Both the position numbers and the translations under genes were made by a program. The notes under the pieces were generated by a model. The model was given only the letters and a program-made list of their open reading frames with translations. It searched no databases and had not been told where the DNA came from. From positions 22,592,066 through 22,656,065 of the forward strand of contig NC_012872.2 of NCBI RefSeq assembly GCF_000003195.3: a stretch of DNA of 64,000 nt, written 5' to 3'. The stretch is from Sorghum bicolor. Taxonomy: Eukaryota; Streptophyta; Magnoliopsida; Poales; Poaceae. Every line of letters starts with the position of its first letter. The stretch's first letter is position 1. This document shows positions 11,000-21,438 of this stretch, piece by piece.

Positions 11000-13900
11000 T
11001 GTAATACCCTAGGTGTTAAGCATGCACTTAGTCTCATAAAACATTCATAAGAATTCTCATCAAGCATGGCATAAGCATCACATCCCATGAGCACCATAAT
11101 AATTCAAGTGTGATTTTATGTGTGCTTTATTTCAGGTAAATTAAATATGTTAAAAATATTGTGCTTGCTTCTAAAATTGTGAAATATTCAAAATAGGTTG
11201 AATTGTGTGTTAAAAGGTTTAAGAGTAATTTTGTGAAATTTTTGGAGCCATAGGATTTGAGAAATGGAATTTATACAAAACTCCCTAAAACGAATTTATT
11301 TAAAAACCTAGAACTAGTTTTAATCTGTGATTCAAATTCTATTTGGAATTTGGCTTTGCTTATTAAAACAAAGTTGTAGGGTTATTGTTTTGGAACAACT
11401 TTTATTTCAGGAGAAAAAGGTGAAAATGATTTTTAAATAGTCCAAATGAATTTAGAAAGAATTTGAGAAAAGAAATTCAAAAAAAAGAGAAAGGGGACAG
11501 GCGCTACCGGGCCGACCCGCCTCCCTTTCGGCCTAGCCAGACAGCGCGGCCCGCTTCCCCTCCCCTCTCTCTCCCGCGCGCGGCGCACGCCTCGCTCCAC
11601 CCGGTGCCAGGCCACTCCATTCTGTCTCCCCGCTCCTCTCTCTTCTTCCTCCCTGCGCAGCAGCCGCGGCAGCGCTCCGCCGTGCGCCATTGGCGCCAAA
11701 GCCTAGCTCCCAACTCCAGTCACCCACGCTCGACTAAACCCACCCCTAGCTCCGCCTCGACGAGTGCAACCTCATGCGCACACTCTCGGCCATCGGCGTC
11801 AAGGTATTAGGTGAGATTTCACCGCCGCGACATGGCCGAAGCTCCAGCGAGCTCTCCGTCCGCGCAAATCTTCCCTTCCCGACCCCCATTCTCTTCGTTT
11901 GTTTGCGCGTTGTGGTCGCCGTGCTCCCGCGAACCCTAAGCACCCCTCCGTTCGCGCTCTATCGGCCGGAGACGGCCGGACGCCGGTGAGCAGCACCACC
12001 GAGCTCCGCCGTAAGCCATAGCTGCCGCTAGGGACTTCCTCCGTTGATGAGATCTAGCTCAACGTGTTCGCCTTGAAGAGACGAAGCCGTAGGTGCCCTC
12101 CGCGCCACCGGAGACCTCACCGTCGGCGAGAGCCGGCCGGCCGAAGTTGGCCCGAGCGCTGCATGGCTGACCCGTGGGGCCACGGCCCCTGGGTCCCGCC
12201 TGTCAGCGCCTCTGCGGGTGTAGATCTGGGTAAATCTAGCGTTTTCCCTCGGTTTTTCTTAAATAAAGGTTTTCCACAAATTGTTTAAATCTTGTAAAAT
12301 CCATATCTTGAGTTCTACAGCTCCAAAAATTTTGAAATAAAGTTTGATGAACTCTATAATTCTAGATCTATAGTTTGGTGTGGTTGCATGTCATGTTTGA
12401 ACATCTTTTCTGTACAAATATGTTTAATTCATGTTTTGCTGAAAATCGGAAAATGCATAGTAATTAAAATACAACTCAGAAAAATATGGAACTTGTTTTG
12501 TTGGCCCTGCATGGATGATTAGGCTCTAGGAAAAATATGTTATACATTATTTGCTGTATGAATGAATTTATGTTGATTTAAATGCTTGCATGGCAGTGGT
12601 GTAGGATTTTTAATAAATAATTGGATCATGCAATTAATCTGGAAATTTTTGTGGGTGTTTCTTATGATAATAAGTAAATTATAAAAATATGAAATTTACT
12701 GTTTGACACTTACACAACAGTAGGATAATTATAATTCATTATATGGATTAATATTGTGATTTTTGTAGCTCAAAATAAGTGTCCAAATATTATGAGAAAA
12801 ATTTGGTGGACTCTATGATTGATTAGTAGTCCTCTGTGTTTTTTGTGGGATTTGTTGATAAACAGAAATATATGTTACTTTTGTAGGCCTAAAAGTGAAT
12901 AAATAAATCATGAATTTGTTATACATAGATTAAATAAAGTAAAATGGTGTTTGGTGTATCTTTGAAGCATCATGTGAGTTTGCTGGTTCACCATGAATAC
13001 AATTTGTAGAAGAGAATGCAATAGATGTTTAATTCAATTACATGTTCTTGGATGATGTTGACTACCTTATAGAAATGACCACCTATATCATCTATGCACC
13101 ATGTCATAGTCATCTGGTATCCTCTCGCATAAGCATTGCACACCGGGCATCTCGCACTCCACTCATGAGCATACATGCACCATACTGGCTCGTAGGAGAA
13201 CGAGGTGGGACCCGAGGAGCCGGAGGAGACCCAGGAGCAGGAACCTCTAGGAGGGCCAGAGCCCGGAGAAGAGTGCAGGAGTGCCCGGATCACAGACCGA
13301 GCACGTTTGAGAAAGGCAAGCCCCGGAGCATTCTAAGTCTCCCTATTCTCGCTAACATAAATGATATATTATGCTTGTTTTACTATGTTGCATTTAAGTG
13401 ATAGGAATTGCTTGATACCGTTGATGCATACGTACCCCTTGATATCACTACTTGTTTACCTTCCTTGTCCTATGTAGATAGGCACGGAGTCTATGCTTAG
13501 CTTGCTTAGTCCGGTAGAAGTTGGGTGATTTCCTGTCACATGCGAGATATAGGTGGATACCTGCTTGATTAGTGGTGATTGCTTTGGGAAAGGATAACCA
13601 AGTGTGGAAAGGAATTTGAGACCGGGCAGGGCCTTGTGGTGGGTTGACCATAGTGCCCCTGCCTGTGTCGATTAAGGACAGATCGTTGACGGCCCTATTG
13701 TCATGTTCAACGCATGCCCTACACTTAGCTGGAAGGATAAGTCGTTCCGACCGTGAAGCCTGAACACTATCCGGGCCCGGAGTCGAGCCACCATGCGCTG
13801 TATTGGTGATGGTTGAGGAGAACGACGAGGGCGTGGCGTGCAACCTTGGAATACCTTGGATACCTCGGTCGCTGGAACGGTCCTCGAGTACTGGCGGTGC

Positions 13901-14814
13901 CTGCCGAACCCGCGAATTGGTCCTGGATAGTGCAACATGGTGATCTGTAGCTCACTTGATCAGTGAGTGTGGTTTGTGTGGGGAATAACTCGCCAGCTGG
14001 TTAGAAATCGATTCAAATCGCCATCGCTCCTGGATAGTGAGCACTTGACATGAGCTTCGTCCTTGTAGTAAGGACCATGGAACACTTGGGTTATAATGAT
14101 AAATGATTTATGAATGCTATGATGAGGTACCATCATATTACTACACTTGTGTGCAATAGTGCAGGTGCAAACCTAGAAAATAGGTAATGATAATATCTAA
14201 CTTGAGCTAATAAAAAGAAGAAAGGTCTTTAGACTATGTTTAGTGAAACAACGCTTTTATGCAAAAGGTCTCAGCTACCCCACCATATAGCCTTCATGAT
14301 CCTTGAAGAGTCTTTATTTTTGGTTTATGACGGGTAAGTCTAGATGAGTACATTTTTGTACTCAGGGTTCTACTCCCATGTTGTTTTGCAGATGGTCAAA
14401 TGTACTTTGGTTATTGCATCCTCTGCTTGTACCCAGCCATGGGCGATGACTAGACCAAGGGCGATGGTCACTCTACCTCCTCTTTTGCTTTTGTGGGAAT
14501 GACCGAGCTATGGCACTGTATCAGACTACGTATGTGTGTGTTATTTTCGAACTATGAAGCTTCCGCTACTTGAGAACTTGGTTTGTAATAATTTTAAGAA
14601 CTCCGATGTATTTTATGAATGTTGTGAACTGGATGTAATTGTGGATGGTGACCGCTAAACTTATTACGATCTTGGCTGTATGTACGAGTTGTGGTTTGAA
14701 ATCCTTCAAGATTTCACGGACTACCGGGATTATATGAGGTTAAGCTCGATGGTTCGACTGTGTAAATGGTCACTATTAAGCTTAATCTCTTATAATTTGG
14801 GTAGTTCTATTACA
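11000..14814 (+). repeat. Element A 5' LTR (3.8 kb)
   Basis: The LTR has an AT-rich first part, a GC-rich block (about 11500-12200), then AT-rich and moderate-GC parts, and ends at ACA before the primer site. A telo-box-like AACCCTAA lies at 11932-11939, as in many plant 5' leaders. ORFs in the GC-rich block recur in the 3' LTR and are not considered genes. Relative to the 3' LTR it keeps about 1.9 kb (roughly 12400-14275) that the 3' copy has lost. Confidence 0.92.
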
Positions 14815-14816
14815 GC

Positions 14817-14832
14817 TGGCATCGGAACAAGG
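14817..14832 (+). other. Element A primer-binding site
   Basis: TGGCATCGGAACAAGG starts two bases after the LTR. It is a diverged match to TGGTATCAGAGC, the usual complement of initiator-Met tRNA in plant chromoviruses. Confidence 0.7.
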
Positions 14833-15637
14833 TTTAGCTAGTTACTGTTCATAAGTACGTTCTAAACTAAACTTTAACCAGTTTAATGAAAGATTATTAT
14901 TAATTAATTATAATCAAGGTGTCAAACTAAGTTTTTGGAAAACTGTCTAGTGTGCCATGGTCATATCTTTTATGCCCAGTTAAGGACTCTAAGGTGGCTA
15001 GTTAAGTACTGACTTGGGGGTTAATGCATCATATTTCTATTTCGTCGCTCATACGGCGTGCAATAGTATGAGTGCCATTCATTTGAGTGGTAATGTATGG
15101 ATCAATTCTTCCTCTACGCCTCGGTAAGTGGGAGTTGTGAGAGCATGATCAGATACACTGCCGATCTAGGGGAGTGTTGTAAGGTGCTGTGTCATGCACA
15201 CATGTTTGGTGTGCTTGGGAACAGTACCGCATGTTGGGAGATTCCGTCCTGAGAGGCGATGCCGTCACTAGGGCGATGATGTGGGTAGCAACACGTCATA
15301 TGCATGGACGGGGTGTCTATGTGTGTGGGGTGTATAGCTTTAAATTCTTGTTCTGCATGTTCATACTGTGGTTGGGCTGAAATGAGTTTCCTGCAGGTAC
15401 ACTAACCATGTCCCCGCCTAGAACACTAGTTACGTTATGAGAGAACGTGGTGTGCCACCGTATATACCGATTAGTGTTAACTTTTGTTTCTAAGTTTGTG
15501 AGATCGTAAGTTCGTGCATGCATCATGTTCATTTCGTATCATTGCTTACTTCCTCCCCTTAATTTAATATGTCCCAATTCCAAATATAATAATAAAAGAT
15601 AATCCTCAATCTCACCCAAGGTATTCCCATTGAGCAG
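14833..15637 (+). other. Element A leader
   Basis: Untranslated leader between the primer site and ORF0. I see no long conserved frame. CATTGAGCAG at 15628-15637, directly before the ORF0 start position, looks like a 3' splice site. Confidence 0.5.
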
Positions 15638-16682
15638 ACGGCACGCACTAGGCTCACCGCTCGCAAGTCCACTGGTGGGCGGGCCCCTCGCCATCCGTTG
15701 GCAGCCAGGAGCTCACGTCATAAGAGCAAGTTCCTGGAGGAGTTTGGGATGCCCACCTTGCTTTGGAGGGTGCTCAGTTCGATGGGGGTATCCCGAAGGA
15801 AGGGAACCTCGCTACTATTGGGACAAGGAGTAGGTTGGTGACGGGACCCTGGTGGGGATCGAGGCAGTGGTCCCTACCAGTGGAGGTGACCCCACCTGGG
15901 GAGGCTGGGTGTACGAGTCCTGAGGTACCACGCCTTTTCACGGTGCTAGCAGAGCAGCTTTCGCAGTTTTGAGGGACCTCATGGAGAGGTTTCCACAGGA
16001 GCTAGCCCACGCCTTCGCTGGGGTGTTTCCCCGAGGTGACCCCTACACTTTGGTGTGGGATCAGTCTGAGGTGAACGCTCTAGAGAGGAGTGCGGATGAG
16101 GACCAGCACAGTGACAGTGCAGCTATGAGTGCTATGTATGCCTTGATGAAGACCTATGGAGGCCTGGCGCGTTGTTTGGGGCGCTTGTCCGGGTCACTTC
16201 TCACGGTTCAGGTTGAGAAGCGTCAGCTGCAGCGTGAGTTCGACACTGAGATTGAGAGGTTGCAGGCAGAGTTAGCACGCATGACCCAAGAGAGGGATCA
16301 GGCGGTCCAGAAGAAGAGTGAGCTGAGTCAGGACCTGCTTGCAGTGAGAGAGCAGAGAGACAGAGTGACTACTGCTCACAGGAACTGCGAGCGCATGCTA
16401 GTTCATGTGCTTGGTCAAAGGAATGAAGCCTGGCACGAGGAGGACACCCTAAGGGCCCGACAGCTAGAGCTTGAGCAGCAGCTAGCTAATGCTGAGGAGT
16501 ACAATAAGAACTTGCATGAGGAGATCCACCAGCTGCATAACCAGCTCCACCCTCACCACCTGCCTGGAGCAACTGAGATAGACTCTGAGGATGAGTTGGA
16601 TGAGGATCCAGAGATAGGGGCAGCTGCTACTGGAGATGAGGACGAGGAGGGCTCCGGCATGGACAGTGACCATAGCGAGTAG
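15638..16682 (+). pseudogene. ORF0: histone-H3-tail-like N terminus plus coiled coil
   Basis: An extra ORF upstream of gag. Codons from 15641 read ARTRLTARKSTGGRAPR and continue; by my alignment 17 of the first 27 residues match mature histone H3, with T6-G13 (TARKSTGG) identical. The codon before it is ACG, one transition from the ATG expected if translation started as in H3. The frame carries on (KSKFLEEFGMPTLLWRVL), shifts near 15775-15795, has in-frame TAG at 15831 and TGA at 15921, and joins a 237-residue open stretch (15969-16682). That stretch holds a long coiled coil (about 16210-16530) and an acidic tail. No histone fold follows the tail. The role is unknown; possible histone mimicry is inference. 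The coiled-coil half is open while gag and pol are riddled with stops. Confidence 0.75.
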
Positions 16683-17000
16683 ATGCTAGGGCTCTAGAGC
16701 TAGTCCTTCTTCTTTTGTTGATGTTGTTGCATAGCATGTCTTGTAATCTTGGATCTGGGCTGTGTAAAACTTTGTGTGATGACGCTGAAAGTCCAGTGTA
16801 TGTATGCTGGCAATTTTGGATGTATGCGAACCTTGTTGCTCGAATGTTAAGTAATCTGTTAGTGATGTTGTGTGTGGATGATGAATTGTTGTGCCTCTGT
16901 TTATTGTGCGAATTTATTTTTCTCGGTAAATTTAGTACGACATGATTCTGCATATGTCTACCGTTGATGGCAACTCCTAACGATTGCTTATCATTGACGC
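16683..17000 (+). other. Element A ORF0-gag spacer
   Basis: About 320 bases with no conserved frame. It ends in ACGCATGCAG just before the gag ATG, another plausible 3' splice site, with a GGTAAAT donor-like site near 16924. Confidence 0.45.
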
Positions 17001-18113
17001 ATGCAGATGGTGCAAACACGTGGTGGGGGTAACAGCAACCCCGGTCTTGGAGCAGCTACCTCCGGAGGTGGGGTTCAACGGAATGAGGAAAGAGCACCAT
17101 CACTGCCACCACCACCGCCTCCTCCGTACACTGCGGACGTGTTTTTCACTCAGTTTCTGGGGAGCCAACGCAACATGGAACAGATGCAGCACAACACGGA
17201 AGAAGCCCTGCGCAATATCGCTGACAATACCCGCCGTGGGGATAACTAGGGCGGTCGTGAAGCCAATCAATACAGCTCTTTCAAGGACTTCATGGATACC
17301 AAGCCGCCAGTCTTCAAGGAGGCCTTGGAACCGCTTGAGGCAGATGAATGGATCAACACCATGGAGCAAAAGTTCTGTCTTCTTCAGATGACTGAAGAAC
17401 TTAAGGCTGAGTATGCAGCGTATCAGTTGCAAGGGCCTGCTGGGATTTGGTGGTCCCATCACTGTACCAACTACCCAGAGGGGACCCCAATCACTTGGAA
17501 CCGCTTCACCACCGCTTTCTGAGGAAATTATATTCCTCCAGGTGTGGTTGAAATGAATGTTGGGGAATTCATGAGGCTGTCCCAGGGGACGAAATCTGTG
17601 AAAGAGTATCTGTACGCTTTCAATAATCTCGCTCGCTATGCCCCTGAGTTTGTGAACATGGAGGCCAAGAAGAATGCTAGTTTCCAGAGAGGTTTGGGCC
17701 CAAAGATGTTGAAGACCATGGGTACAGGAACCCGGGCTACCTTCAATGCCTACATCAGTGAGTGTCTGAGCCAGGAAAACAATAACAACAACTACAGTGC
17801 ATCCAAGTCTCGTAAGAGGGCTTTTGAAGCTGGGTCATCTCAGTCCAGGGCACCAGTGGCGGGGCGACAGCAGTATCGTCCTCCTGCCCCCGGTGCTAGG
17901 TTCCGACCGCCGCAGAGAAGGAACACCGGGCATCCAACACAGCAGAAGTCGTACAAGATAGCGATAGCTCCCGCCAAGCCAAAGGCAATTCAAGCTGCGG
18001 CACCTGCCGCCAACAATACGACCAAGGGACCATGCTACAACTACCACAAGATGGGGCACTTTGCTAAGGAATGTCCCTACCCCAAGAGGCAGCAGACGAC
18101 CTACCCAGCTTGA
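17001..18113 (+). pseudogene. Element A gag (broken)
   Basis: Gag would form the virus-like particle. The start is ATG 17001 or, more likely from chromovirus gags beginning MVQTR, ATG 17007. A Pro-rich stretch (17100-17125) is followed by the gag core (EADEWINTMEQKF near 17340, then GPAGIWWSHH and AFNNLARYAPEF). A CCHC-type knuckle near 18030 reads CYNYHKMGHFAKEC, so the second Cys is Tyr. In-frame stops are TAG at 17247, TGA at 17520 and TGA at 18111, the TGAs most simply read as former CGA Arg codons. Confidence 0.88.
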
Positions 18114-21100
18114 GTGCACCATACCTCGATAGAGGAGATTCCTGAAGGAGAACCAGTAATAGCTGGTATGTTTCCTGTCAACCAACATCTTGCAGTTGTT
18201 TTATTTGATTCTGGATCATCGCATTCATTCATGAGCCAAGCATTTGCACAAAAGCATGGCCAAACGGTTACTGATTTGGGTTATGGCTATCGCATCAGCT
18301 CAGTAGGGGCAGATGTGTTGAGAAATAGAGTGGTCTGAGGGGCAACCCTGGATATAAGTGATCGGGTGTTTTGAGTAAATCTGGTAGTCTTGCCTGGATT
18401 AGTTTTGGATGTTATCCTGGGCATGAACTGGATGAAAGAGTGGGATGCTGTCATAGATACTGGGAAGAGGGTGTTGTCTCTCAGGGAACCCCAGGGCAGT
18501 GGATCTTTTCAAGTACCTCTGCCCGTCGCTTTGACTTTGCTAGCATCTCTTGTGCTACGCACGTGGTCCCACTACTACAGATCCCAGTAGTCTGCGAGTT
18601 CCCTAATGTTTTTCCTGAGGAATTACCAGGACTGCCCCCAGATAGGGAAGTAGAGTTCGCAATAGAGTTGATACCAGGTACCGTACCGATATCTAGAAGG
18701 CCGTACCGAATGCCGCCTAATGAACTCGCTGAGTTGAAGAATCAACTAAAGGAGTTATTGGATAAAGGGTTCATCTGGCCAAGTTCATTGGAGTGGGGTT
18801 TTCCAACATTGTCTGTGAAAAAGAAGGATCAATCGATGCGCATGTGCGTGGACTATCGTCCACTCGAAGCGGTGACAATCAAGAATAAGTATCCATTGCC
18901 AAGGATTGATATCTTGCTTGATCAGTTGTACAAGGCAAAAGTGTTTTCAAAGATATACTTGAGGTCTGGGTATCACCAAATCAAGATCCGTCCGCAAGAT
19001 ATCCCGAAGACTGCTTTTTCCACCAGATATGGGTTGTACGAGTATCTTGTCATGTCCTTCGGGTTGAGAAATGCTCCTGCATACTTCATGTATCTGATGA
19101 ATTCGGTCTTTATGCCAGAGTTAGACAAGTTTGTTGTGGTGTTCATCGACTACATTCTGGTTTATTCAGAGAACGAGCAAGATCACGCAGAGCATCTAAG
19201 AGTCGTGCTAACACGACTACGAGAGCATCAGTTGTATGCAAAGTTCAGCAAGTGCGAGTTCTGGCTGAAGAAAGTTCATTTCCTAGGGCACATTATGTCT
19301 GAAGAAGGGATTGCTGTGGATCTGTCAAAAGTGCAGGAAGTCATGGACTGGAAGGCACCAACTTCTGCCTCGAAAGTTCGGAGTTTTCTTGGTCTGGCCG
19401 GGTATTATCGTCGTTTCATACCCGACTTCTCCAAGATTGCTAAACCGATGACCAGTTTGCTACAAAAGGATCATAAGTTCGTCTGGACGGAAGGGTGTGA
19501 ACTAGCCTTCCGCACCTTGTGAAACTTACTAACCACCGCTCCCGTTCTAGTGCAACCCAATATCGAGAAGCCTTTTGATGTGTTTTGTGACTCATCAAAA
19601 AGTTGTTTGGGATGTGTGCTGATGCAAGACGGCAGAGTAATAGCTTACGCTTCAAGACAGTTGAGAAAACACGAAGTCAACTACCCAACTCACGACCTTG
19701 AGTTAGCAACAGTGGTGCATGCTCTGAAGATCTGGAGGCACTATTTGCTGGGAAACAAGTGTCATAATTACACAGATCATAAAAGTTTAAAATACATCTT
19801 CACCCAATCTGAGCTGAATATGAGGCAACGAAGATGGTTAGAGATCATCAAGGATTACGATCAGCAAGGCTAATGTGGTAGCAGACGCGTTGAGTCGCAA
19901 ACCGCACTATCAAGTGGTTCAACCGTTGTTTGAAGATGGGTTCAATCTCATGCATCCTGAAGTCTTATGTCACATACAGCTCAGTTGTTCACTTGAAAGT
20001 CAAGTCATCGAAGGTCAGAAAACAGACAAGGGTATTTTCTACATCAAAGAGAAGATCAAAGATGACACAAAAACTCAGTTCTGAGTTGATGAGAAAGGGG
20101 TATTGTGGTTTCAACACCGGCTAGTAGTTCCGAAGAATCGAGAACTGAAGAATCGCATCATGGATGAAGCACATCTCTCCAAGCTTTCTATTCATCTTGG
20201 CAGTAGTAAGATGTATCAAGACCTAAGATCTCACTTTTGGTGGACTAAGATGAAGAAAGAGATAGCAGCATATGTGGCCCGTCGTGACACATGTTGTAGA
20301 GTTAAGGCTATACATATGAAACCTGCAGGTCTGTTGCAACCGTTGTCAGTTCCAGAGTGGAAATGGGAAGAGGTCAGCATCGACTTTATCACAGGTTTGC
20401 CGACAACACGAAAGGGAAATGACTCGATTTGGGTAATCATAGATCAATTGACCAAGTCGGCTCATTTCATTCCAGTTAAGAACACATACAGACCTCTCGA
20501 GTATGCTGATATATATATGGTTGAGATCGTCAAGTTACATGGCATTCCCAAGACCATCGTATCAGATAGAGGACCACAGTTCACCGCTCATTTTTGGGAG
20601 CGGGACTAGTCTGATAAGAAGCACAGCGTATCATCGCCAGACCTCGGGTCAAACAGAAAGACTAAATCAAGTGCTAGAAGATATTCTGAGGGCCTGTGTG
20701 TTATTGTCTAAGGGATCATGGGAATCATGGTTGCCTTTGGCCGAGTTCTCATACAATAATAGCTATCAAGAGAGTATCAAGATGGCTCCGTTCAAAGCGT
20801 TGTATGGTCGTAAGTGTAGGATTCTGCTAAACTGGGTCGAACCTGGTGAAAGGAGATACTATGGCATCGACTTCATGAACGAGGCTGAGGAAAAGGTGCA
20901 AATCATACAACAACATATGAAGGCGGCACAAGCGCAACAAAAGAGTTATGCCGATAAGAGAAGAAGACCACTTGAATTCAATGTAGGTGACTATGTTTAC
21001 CTCAAGGTTACGCCAATGAAGAAGGTTCAGCTTTTTCGAGTTTGAAGCAAGCTTGCACCCAGATATGTGGGACCATATCAGATACTAGAAAAGAAAGGCC

Positions 21101-21438
21101 CTGTGGCCTATAAGATTCAGTTACCTGAAGAGTTGAGTTCAATCTTCCCAGTCTTCCATGTGTCACAACTACGAAAATGTTTGAAAGTACCCGAGCAGAG
21201 GATCGAACCCCAAGGAATCAAGATAAAGGCAGACTTAGAATATAAGGAGCATCCAGTGGGTTTCATAGATACCCGGTACAGAGTTGTCAAAACATATAAG
21301 GTGGTGTGGAGTCATCATGATGATAGGGATGCCACCTGGGAAACCGAGGATTACCTAAAAACAGTTTACCCAAAATGGTTAGTAACCCAAATCTCGGGAC
21401 GAGATTTCCCTAAGGGGGGAAGGGCCGTAACACCCTAG
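18114..21438 (+). pseudogene. Element A pol: PR, RT, RNase H, integrase, chromodomain (inactive)
   Basis: Order: protease (LFDSGSSHSFMS near 18200), RT (about 18600-19250), RNase H (19550-19870), integrase (20110-20990) and a C-terminal chromodomain (about 21240-21400, VVWSHHDD and ATWETED). The coding frame ends at 21438, inside the 3' LTR. The RT catalytic box reads FIDY at about 19144-19155 instead of FIDD, so RT should be inactive. The integrase zinc region reads RRDTCCRVKA where relatives have CxxC. Further breaks are TGA stops near 18336 and 18372, a frame change near 18560, TGA at 19520, and frame changes near 19870, 20080 and 20605. The chromodomain would bind methylated histone tails and steer insertion. 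Confidence 0.9.

Noticed and set aside
11463..12288. Open frames in the GC-rich part of the A LTR as genes
   Set aside because: Same reasoning: they recur at 21877-22508 with indels that are not frame-preserving.
15641..15721. A captured complete histone H3 gene
   Set aside because: Similarity stops after about residue 27; no histone-fold sequence follows in any frame.
15969..16682. Coiled-coil ORF as a host myosin- or kinesin-like gene
   Set aside because: It lies between the primer site and gag of element A and continues the ORF0 frame; coiled-coil similarity alone says nothing about ancestry.
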